DNA of 11,232 bases from CAHJXF01 sp038240015 (lineage in GTDB: Bacteria > Pseudomonadota > Gammaproteobacteria > Burkholderiales > Burkholderiaceae_D): positions 1-11,232 of the forward strand of contig JBBSEF010000089.1 in assembly GCA_038240015.1 (NCBI GenBank). Direction: 5' to 3'. This document shows, piece after piece, positions 5,332 through 11,232 of this stretch (its first letter is position 1; each line of letters opens with the position of its first letter). Under the pieces are notes generated by a model. That model saw only the letters and a list, made by a program, of their open reading frames with translations. It made no database searches and was not told the origin of the DNA. Made by a program: the position numbers and the translations under genes.

Positions 5332-7524
5332 ATGCCGCAGTCAATTTCGAAAAAAACTTCACCTCCTGCCGCCAAGACGCTGGCTCCGCAACTTCGTGTC
5401 GTGCCCAAGAGCGCGGCAAGAACGTCAGCGACCTCGAAGGAACTGCGTACGGGTATGCCATTGGTCCCCGCCGGTAAGGCAACGCCTCCGGTCGATCCGA
5501 CCAAGACGACCCCTTCCGGTGGAAAGCCGGCCGTCAAGGTGTCCGGACCGAACGACAAGCTCAAGGCGCGCGAGCGTAAAGCAAAGGAAAAGGCTTTCCT
5601 GCGCGAAGCCCTTGCCGCCCGTCAACCGGGTACCGAAGAAGAGCTCGAAGCCCGTCGCACCAAGCTGAAGACGCTGATCAAGCTCGGCAAGGAACGCGGC
5701 TTTCTCACGTATGCCGAGATCAACGACCATCTGCCGGAAGACGTGGTCGACGCCGAAGCGATCGAAGGCATCATCGGTACGTTCAACGACATGGGGATCG
5801 CGGTCTACGACCAGGCCCCCGATGCCGAGACGCTGCTGATCAACGACAACGCGCCGGTCGCCACCAGCGACGACGATGCCGAAGAAGAAGCCGAAGCAGC
5901 GCTCTCGACTGTAGATTCGGAGTTCGGCCGTACGACCGACCCGGTACGCATGTATATGCGCGAGATGGGTTCGGTCGAGCTGTTGACGCGCGAAGGCGAG
6001 ATCGAAATCGCCAAGCGCATCGAAGACGGTTTGAAGCACATGATCATGTCGATCGCCGCATGCCCGACGACGATCGCCGAAATTCTCGCGATGGCGGAGA
6101 AGATTCGTATCGACGAGATGCGCATCGACGAAGTCGTCGATGGCCTGATCGATCCGAACGCACCGCCCGAGCCCGAGAAGTTCAGCAGACCCGTCCCGCC
6201 GCCCGTGGTCGTCGCATCGGAGGAAGACGCCGAGAACGGCGACGACGCCGCGACCGATGAAGATACGGAAGCCGAAGACCTGGCTGCGTTGAACGCGAAA
6301 GCGCTTGAAGACCTCAAGCGCGGGGCGCTCGAAAAGTTCGACGTCGTCACGGTCCAGTTCGACAAGATGCGTCGCGCCTTCGAGAAGGAACGCGACATCG
6401 GCACGCGTCCTTACGTCAAGGCGCAGGAGGCGATCTCCCATGAACTGATGTCGATCCGTTTCACCGCCAAGATCGTCGAGCGGCTTTGCGACACGCTGCG
6501 ATCGCAGGTCGACGAGGCGCGCAGCTTTGAGCGCCAGATTCTCGACATCTCGGTCAACAAGGCCGGCATGCCGCGCCACTATTTCATTCGCGCTTTCCCC
6601 GGCAACGAAACCAATCGCAAGTGGGTGGTCGGTGAAGTCAACGCGGGTCACGCGTATAGCGTGACGCTCGCGCGCAACGTGCCCGCGATTCAGGAGCTTC
6701 AAACCAAGCTGGCCGATCTCGAACTGCGCGTGCTGTTGCCGTTGAAAGTGCTGCGCGACATCAACAAGCAGATGGCGACGGGCGAAGCGAAGGCTCGCAA
6801 AGCCAAGCGCGAAATGACCGAGGCCAACTTGCGCCTGGTGATCTCGATCGCGAAGAAGTACACCAACCGCGGCCTGCAGTTTCTCGACCTGATCCAGGAA
6901 GGCAACATCGGCCTGATGAAGGCCGTCGACAAGTTCGAATATCGTCGCGGTTATAAATTTTCGACGTATGCGACGTGGTGGATCCGTCAGGCGATCACGC
7001 GCTCGATCGCCGACCAGGCGCGCACGATTCGCATCCCGGTTCACATGATCGAGACGATCAACAAGATGAACCGCATCAGCCGCCAGATCCTGCAGGAGAC
7101 CGGCGCCGAGCCCGATCCGGCCACGCTCGCCATCAAGATGGAGATGCCCGAGGACAAGATCCGCAAGATCATGAAGATCTCGAAGGAGCCGATCTCGATG
7201 GAGACGCCGATCGGCGACGACGACGACTCGCATCTGGGCGACTTCATCGAAGACCAGAACACGCTCGCTCCCGCCGATGCGGCGCTCTATTCGAGCCTGC
7301 GCGACGTGACCAAGGACGTGCTCGACAGCCTCACGCCACGCGAAGCGAAAGTGCTGCGCATGCGCTTCGGCATCGAGATGAGTACCGATCACACGCTCGA
7401 GGAAGTCGGCAAGCAGTTCGATGTCACTCGCGAACGTATACGCCAGATCGAAGCGAAAGCCTTGCGCAAGCTGCGTCACCCGAGCCGCAGCGACAAGCTC
7501 AAGTCGTTTCTCGAAGGAACCTGA
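5332..7524 (+). CDS. rpoD: RNA polymerase primary sigma factor RpoD (sigma-70)
   Basis: A 730-residue primary sigma factor. A Lys/Pro/Ala-rich N-terminal extension (about 1-85) precedes region 1.1 (LKTLIKLGKERGFLTYAEINDHLPEDV and onward). Region 1.2 begins near residue 203 (DPVRMYMREMG). The non-conserved region between 1.2 and 2 contains an acidic stretch near 300-325. Region 2 begins near 495 (EANLRLVISIAKKYTNRGL) and carries the -10-recognising YKFSTYATWWIRQAITR. Region 3 follows from RTIRIPVHM. Region 4 (about 667-730) has the -35-binding helix-turn-helix (LEEVGKQFDVTRERIRQIEAKALRKLRHPSRS). The ATG at 5332 is chosen because AAGGA lies five bases upstream; the frame stays open to 5110 but that extension is unlike RpoD and covers the promoter-like leader. 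Expression probably combines readthrough from dnaG with promoters in the 233-bp gap. Confidence 0.96.
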   Translation: MPQSISKKTSPPAAKTLAPQLRVVPKSAARTSATSKELRTGMPLVPAGKATPPVDPTKTTPSGGKPAVKVSGPNDKLKARERKAKEKAFLREALAARQPGTEEELEARRTKLKTLIKLGKERGFLTYAEINDHLPEDVVDAEAIEGIIGTFNDMGIAVYDQAPDAETLLINDNAPVATSDDDAEEEAEAALSTVDSEFGRTTDPVRMYMREMGSVELLTREGEIEIAKRIEDGLKHMIMSIAACPTTIAEILAMAEKIRIDEMRIDEVVDGLIDPNAPPEPEKFSRPVPPPVVVASEEDAENGDDAATDEDTEAEDLAALNAKALEDLKRGALEKFDVVTVQFDKMRRAFEKERDIGTRPYVKAQEAISHELMSIRFTAKIVERLCDTLRSQVDEARSFERQILDISVNKAGMPRHYFIRAFPGNETNRKWVVGEVNAGHAYSVTLARNVPAIQELQTKLADLELRVLLPLKVLRDINKQMATGEAKARKAKREMTEANLRLVISIAKKYTNRGLQFLDLIQEGNIGLMKAVDKFEYRRGYKFSTYATWWIRQAITRSIADQARTIRIPVHMIETINKMNRISRQILQETGAEPDPATLAIKMEMPEDKIRKIMKISKEPISMETPIGDDDDSHLGDFIEDQNTLAPADAALYSSLRDVTKDVLDSLTPREAKVLRMRFGIEMSTDHTLEEVGKQFDVTRERIRQIEAKALRKLRHPSRSDKLKSFLEGT

Positions 7525-7582
7525 CGTCGCGCACGCCTCATGTTCAGGCAACGCGAGTCGATAGGTGTTAACGGCCGTTTCT

Positions 7583-7658
<76 letters not shown>

Positions 7659-7724
7659 CTCTGAATCTCGATCGTCGAGCGTGGCTTCAACACCCATTGC
7701 GTCTTTTTGGAATCAGTGACTCCA

Positions 7725-10511
7725 ATGTTTTTCGTAAACTCCTCGCAAAAACGCTGGTTGATCGGAATGGCAATGCTCGGCCTTCTGGCTGGGTGCGACC
7801 GCTTGACCAAGTCCGAAGCCGAAAGCATGGATGCGGCAAAAGGGTTTTATGCGCAAGGCGACACGGATAGCGCGCTGATCGAGGTCAAAGGCGCCATTCA
7901 AAAGAACGCGTCCAATGCCGAATCCCGTCTCTTGCTGGCTGATATCTACCTGAAGAGAGAACAAGGCATCGAGGCAGAAATCGAATTGAGGCGTGCCGCG
8001 ACGCTAGGCGCGAATCCTCAAATTGTTGCTCCGGCACTTGGACGCGCGATGCTGATGCAAGGCGATTTTGCTCGCGTCCTTTCCGATGTCAAGCTCGATG
8101 ACGTCACCGACTCTTCTCTCACAGCCAGTTTGAATGAAATCAGAGGAGAAGCGCAATTCGCCTTGCGACAAAAGAAGAATGCCGAGAAATCGTTTGCGCT
8201 CGCGCTCGCCGCACAACCTGGTTTCCCCGACGCGATCATCGGGCAGGCGCAACTCGCCGCGCTGGCGCGCGATTATCCCAAAGCGCTTGATTTGATTCAG
8301 ACGGTTTTGTTGTCCGATCCAGCCATGTTGCGCGCGTTGCTGCTGAAGGCGGAAATTCAGCGCTACCAAGAGAAATCTGACGAGGCGCTGGATACATACG
8401 ACAAGGTCCTTCAAATCAACCCAACCAACGTCGCGGCGCTGGGTGACTCCGCATATATAGAAATAGTGACAGGCAAGTACGATTTGGCAGAGAAGAATAT
8501 CGTTCTATTGAGCAAATCCAGAACTTTCGTTCCTACGGCGAATTATTTGCAGGGGTTGCTCGAATTCAGAAGAAAGCATTCGGCGGCTGCACGTATCTCG
8601 GTGCAGAGAGCGCTCGCTGCGGACGCGGAACACCTGCCCAGCTTACTGCTGGCCGGAGTCATCGAATACGACTTGGGGTCGTATGACGCGGCTGAACGCC
8701 TGCTGCGACGGGTGGTGGTCGCCGTGCCCAACACCTTGTATGCCCGACAGATGCTTGCAGCGAGTTTATTGAAACTCAATCGCGGACAACAGGCCGTCGA
8801 AGTCCTTGCGCCCGTGTTGAATGGCGATATCAAAGATCCGGCCATGCTGGCGCTGGCGGGGCAGGCTTATTTGCAAAACAAGGAATATGTCAAGGCAACC
8901 GATTATTTTTCAAAAGCGGCAAGTATCGATCCTCAGGATGCCGGCACGAAATTCCGTTTGGGTGTAAGCCGCTTGGCGAATGGCGAGACCGATCGCGCGC
9001 TCGAGGACCTGCAATCTGTTTCAGATCTCGATCCCCAGGGTTTTCAGGCCGATTTCATCATTATCATTTCGCGATTGAGAATAGGAGATTATCCCGGGGC
9101 GATGGTTGCAGTCGAATCTCTTGAAAAGAAGCAACCTTCGAATCCTTTGACCTACAATTTGAAGGGCGGTGTGCTTGCGGCGCAAAAGGATATTCCCCAA
9201 GCGAGAATCGCTTTCGAAAAAGCCTTGTCGCTGGAGCCGAAGTTTGTTCCGGCTGCGATGAATCTGGCTCGCCTCGATTTGGAAGAGAGCCACGGGGATA
9301 TGGCAATCAAACGCTTCGAGGATATTCTCGCCAAAGATAATAATAATGTGGAGGCTCTGGTCGCGTTGGCCAATCTTCTCGAGGTCATGAAGAGGCCTCA
9401 GAGCGAAAGGCTCGCTTTGCTAGAGCGCGCGCGCGTTGCCGATCCGAAAGCGTTGGTCCCGCGGATGTTGATCGTGCAGGCGACGCTTGAATCCGAACCG
9501 AGCCGCGCCGTAATCGTGGCGAAGGAATCCAATGCCATTGCGCCCCAGGATCCATCGACGGTGGATGCGCTCGGCATGGCGCAATTCGCAGCGGGCGAAA
9601 AGGGGGCGGCATTGTCCAGCTTCAATCACCTGGTCGAATTGGCGCCGCGTTCGGTTCTTGCTCGAATGCGATTGGCAACCATTCTCGTGCAAACCGAGAA
9701 TCTGGTAGCGGCGACGCGCGAATTGCGTACCGCACTCGAACTCAAACCCGACCTGCTGGAAGCCCAGGCCTTGCTTGCTCAAGCGGAGCTTCAGCTCGGG
9801 CATCCGGTCGAGACGCTGAAGATCGCCGCGCAAATGCAAAAGCAGGCGCCCAAGCTTGCCGCCGGTTATGCATTGGAGGGCGAAGCGCTCGTTGCGCAAG
9901 GCAAGTATGCCGCCGCCGCGCCCCTGTTCGAAAAGGCTTTGGCGATCAGTCCCAGCGGTTCGCTGGTGATGGATATTTACAGCGCCTATAGCGCGGCGGG
10001 GAAACCGAAAGAGGCAGAGGCGGTCGTGCAGCGATGGCTTGCAAGCGCGCCCGACGATCTCGACGTGCGGGGCTACCTTGCGAATAGCGCTCTCAAAGTG
10101 CGTCGTTTCGACAAGGCGATCGAGCAATATCGATATATTCTCCAGAAGAAGCCGGACAACGTGCTTGCCCTCAACAACCTTGCCTGGATTTACGGAGAGT
10201 TGAAGGACCCTCAAGCCATTCCAACGGCCGAGCAAGCTTATCGATTAAAGCCCGGCGATCCTCATGTTGCAGATACGTTCGGCTGGTTGCTGGTTGAAAA
10301 CGGGCAAACGCAGCGCGGGCTCGATGTGTTGAAGAAAGCATCGGAATCGACCCCGAATGCCTTTGCGGTGCGCTTGCATTTTGGTCAGGCCTTGTTGAAA
10401 TCCGGCGATGTCGTCAAGGCGAAGCAGCAATTCGAATCCATCGTCTCGGCCAGGGGAGCGGTCAGCCAGAGGCGAGATGCGGCGGCAGCGCTTGAAAAGC
10501 TCGAGCAATAG
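7725..10511 (+). CDS. prsT: PEP-CTERM system TPR-repeat lipoprotein PrsT
   Basis: A 928-residue lipoprotein built almost wholly of tetratricopeptide repeats. A basic N-terminus (SSQKRW), a hydrophobic stretch and the lipobox LAGC place the lipidated cysteine at residue 24. Aspartate at +2 would, by the E. coli Lol rule, keep it in the inner membrane facing the periplasm. TPR units recur to the end (for example PTNVAALGDSAYIEIVTGKYDLAE). The C-terminal NNLAWIYGELKDPQAIPTAEQAYRLKPGDPHVADTFGWLL is typical of the ~900-residue PrsT family that accompanies exosortase and PEP-CTERM proteins in exopolysaccharide-producing proteobacteria. Its exact function is unknown. The ATG at 7725 gives a normal signal peptide; TTG 7707 and GTG 7716 are alternatives, and the ribosome-binding sequence is poor (GGAA 12 bases upstream). 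Central parts are AT-richer than the upstream genes. Confidence 0.82.
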   Translation: MFFVNSSQKRWLIGMAMLGLLAGCDRLTKSEAESMDAAKGFYAQGDTDSALIEVKGAIQKNASNAESRLLLADIYLKREQGIEAEIELRRAATLGANPQIVAPALGRAMLMQGDFARVLSDVKLDDVTDSSLTASLNEIRGEAQFALRQKKNAEKSFALALAAQPGFPDAIIGQAQLAALARDYPKALDLIQTVLLSDPAMLRALLLKAEIQRYQEKSDEALDTYDKVLQINPTNVAALGDSAYIEIVTGKYDLAEKNIVLLSKSRTFVPTANYLQGLLEFRRKHSAAARISVQRALAADAEHLPSLLLAGVIEYDLGSYDAAERLLRRVVVAVPNTLYARQMLAASLLKLNRGQQAVEVLAPVLNGDIKDPAMLALAGQAYLQNKEYVKATDYFSKAASIDPQDAGTKFRLGVSRLANGETDRALEDLQSVSDLDPQGFQADFIIIISRLRIGDYPGAMVAVESLEKKQPSNPLTYNLKGGVLAAQKDIPQARIAFEKALSLEPKFVPAAMNLARLDLEESHGDMAIKRFEDILAKDNNNVEALVALANLLEVMKRPQSERLALLERARVADPKALVPRMLIVQATLESEPSRAVIVAKESNAIAPQDPSTVDALGMAQFAAGEKGAALSSFNHLVELAPRSVLARMRLATILVQTENLVAATRELRTALELKPDLLEAQALLAQAELQLGHPVETLKIAAQMQKQAPKLAAGYALEGEALVAQGKYAAAAPLFEKALAISPSGSLVMDIYSAYSAAGKPKEAEAVVQRWLASAPDDLDVRGYLANSALKVRRFDKAIEQYRYILQKKPDNVLALNNLAWIYGELKDPQAIPTAEQAYRLKPGDPHVADTFGWLLVENGQTQRGLDVLKKASESTPNAFAVRLHFGQALLKSGDVVKAKQQFESIVSARGAVSQRRDAAAALEKLEQ

Positions 10512-10624
10512 AGTGATGCAAGGTATGATTCTGCCCCGTGTTCGGAGGCATGCGATTATGCGCAAATCGTGGAACTACGCGGCGCGCGGCCCGCTATGGT
10601 GCGACGCCACAGAGGGGATCGGCC

Positions 10625-10646
10625 GAGAGGTAACGGAGAGGTAACG
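10625..10646 (+). repeat. Perfect 11-bp tandem repeat, possible activator (enhancer) site
   Basis: GAGAGGTAACG occurs twice with no gap (10625-10635 and 10636-10646), so the GGTAAC cores are 11 bp apart, about one helical turn. A degenerate third core, GGTGAC, follows at 10653-10658. It lies about 100 bp upstream of the sigma-54 element, the usual distance for binding of an enhancer-binding activator. The binding protein is not known from the sequence; PrsR is the natural candidate by context. Confidence 0.5.
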
Positions 10647-10714
10647 ATTTGTGGTGACGGGTTTCTTTACACTTTGCCCTAAGCGCACGCTGCGGCAACG
10701 CCCTGATTGGAATG

Positions 10715-10727
10715 TAACTGCTTGATA
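10715..10727 (-). promoter_or_regulatory. Consensus IHF-binding site
   Basis: Read on the minus strand, the 13 bases match WATCAANNNNTTR at every defined position (TATCAA, GCAG, TTA). The AT-rich flank expected 5' of that core is present (10728-10740, AATAGGTTATTTT on the + strand). It lies between the tandem repeat and the sigma-54 element, where IHF typically bends DNA to bring the activator to the polymerase. Confidence 0.55.
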
Positions 10728-10747
10728 AATAGGTTATTTTCAAAGTC

Positions 10748-10762
10748 TGGCACAAAGTCTGC
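10748..10762 (+). promoter_or_regulatory. Sigma-54 (RpoN) -24/-12 promoter
   Basis: TGGCAC, five bases, CTGC. The invariant GG (10749-10750) and GC (10761-10762) are separated by exactly ten bases, the -24 block is a full consensus match, and only one base of the -12 TTGC differs. Transcription would start near 10774, about 60 bases before the ATG at 10833. No comparable sigma-70 promoter was seen in the same gap. Confidence 0.75.
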
Positions 10763-10832
10763 TTATACAGTCATGCAGGGCGCAAAAACACCAGTGCGTT
10801 CCAAGCAATCATAAGCAACCTTAGGGGCAAAC

Positions 10833-11232
10833 ATGTTCAAGAAACACATCCTCGCGGCCGCCTTCATGCTGGTGGGTACTTCCGCCGCAATGGCAGACAC
10901 GTTCACCTTCGACCCGACCGGAACCGCCGGCTCGTCAGGCGATATCACCAACGTTGGAAGTTTCGACCAGAAGCCGGGCAATGCGCTTGCGCAAGGCGGC
11001 GGCGGGGTCATTCTGGCTCCGGGGCAAAAGATCACGGTCTTTTACCAGGCCAATCTGAGCGTCGCTCTCGACAATACGTCCCAATCGAATACCGTTTTTT
11101 CCCAAGGCCAGGGTGGGCGTTTCTTCACCTTCGTTGCCGGATACGGTGAACAGGTCACGAGCGGCAGTGCCGCCACGGCAGGGTTCTCGTTCGACGCGAC
11201 GAATCCGGTCAACTTTTTCAAGATCTACGCGA
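10833..11232 (+). CDS. pepA: PepA-like secreted PEP-CTERM family protein, 5' part (3' end outside window)
   Basis: The first 133 residues of an exported protein. A Sec signal peptide (FKKHILAAAFMLVGTSAAMA) is predicted to be cleaved after Ala21, before Asp22. The mature part is rich in Gly, Thr, Ser and Asn, has no cysteine in the visible portion and reads as beta-rich. The segments TFTFDPTGTAG, NALAQGG, VFYQANLSV, FFTFVAGYGEQVTS and NPVNFFKIYA resemble my recollection of the flocculation-associated PEP-CTERM protein PepA of betaproteobacteria. The defining PEP-CTERM sorting tail (a PEP motif, a transmembrane helix and a basic end) would lie beyond the window, so the family name is provisional. 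The start is fixed by AGGGG five bases upstream and by the signal peptide. It follows prsT by 321 bp and appears to have its own sigma-54 promoter. Confidence 0.65.
   Translation, partial: MFKKHILAAAFMLVGTSAAMADTFTFDPTGTAGSSGDITNVGSFDQKPGNALAQGGGGVILAPGQKITVFYQANLSVALDNTSQSNTVFSQGQGGRFFTFVAGYGEQVTSGSAATAGFSFDATNPVNFFKIYA

Larger units (their letters stand above)
10512..10832 (+). other. 321-bp non-coding regulatory region before the PepA-like gene
   Basis: No convincing gene or terminator is present. The right half holds an ordered set of candidate sites: an 11-bp tandem repeat (10625-10646), an IHF consensus (10715-10727), a sigma-54 promoter (10748-10762) and a strong ribosome-binding sequence (AGGGG, 10823-10827). 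The left half (10512-10620) shows nothing clear beyond a 28-codon reading frame judged unlikely to be a gene. Confidence 0.6.

Noticed and set aside
5425..7551. A 708-codon open frame on the minus strand across rpoD
   Set aside because: It is the antisense shadow of rpoD, caused by high-GC codon bias. The sense product is an unmistakable sigma factor, and the antisense translation shows no recognisable domain.
7525..7582. Terminator or tRNA promoter between rpoD and the tRNA
   Set aside because: Only a short palindrome (AACGGCCGTT) and a 4-bp stem (GCCT/AGGC) are present; neither has the form of a terminator, and no convincing -35/-10 pair was found.
7681..7725. A possible sigma-54 promoter before prsT (TGGC ... 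TTGC)
   Set aside because: The GG and GC are 14 bases apart instead of 10, so it is not a functional -24/-12 arrangement.
10558..10644. A 28-codon reading frame with GGAGG nine bases upstream
   Set aside because: It overlaps the 11-bp tandem repeat, has an unremarkable composition and no recognisable product; regulatory DNA explains the region better. Conservation in relatives would reopen it.

Overview
The window looks like part of a betaproteobacterial chromosome, most likely order Burkholderiales. The G+C content is high over most of it. The gene order rpsU, yqeY, dnaG, rpoD, then a CAU-anticodon tRNA is a betaproteobacterial form of the E. coli macromolecular-synthesis locus. The DnaG and RpoD sequences fit this group. 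No finer placement is attempted.

Bases 1-2198 hold three same-strand housekeeping genes: the 3' end of an RlmK-type 23S rRNA methyltransferase, a small gamma-glutamylcyclotransferase-like protein overlapping it by one base, and an HI0933/BaiN-family flavoprotein. Bases 2199-7582 hold the macromolecular-synthesis block. rpsU (S21) has its own candidate promoter, a repeat-bearing leader and a strong downstream terminator. It is followed by yqeY, dnaG (primase) and rpoD (primary sigma factor). The leader before rpoD carries a good match to a heat-shock (sigma-32) promoter, as in E. coli where rpoD has a heat-shock promoter. A tRNA with anticodon CAU, best read as tRNA-Ile2, follows rpoD.

From 7659 onward the content changes. 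A 928-residue TPR lipoprotein of the PrsT type (PEP-CTERM/exosortase systems) comes first. A 321-bp non-coding region follows, then the 5' end of a secreted protein resembling the flocculation-associated PEP-CTERM protein PepA. The non-coding region has the layout of an enhancer-dependent promoter: an 11-bp perfect tandem repeat, a consensus IHF site, and a sigma-54 -24/-12 element about 60 bp before the start codon. This is the most distinctive part of the window. It points to a PrsT/PEP-CTERM surface or exopolysaccharide system under sigma-54 control, joined to the end of the rpoD locus beside a tRNA. Exosortase, PrsK/PrsR and the PEP-CTERM tail itself are not in the window.

All genes are on the + strand. 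No insertion sequence, integrase or CRISPR array was seen.
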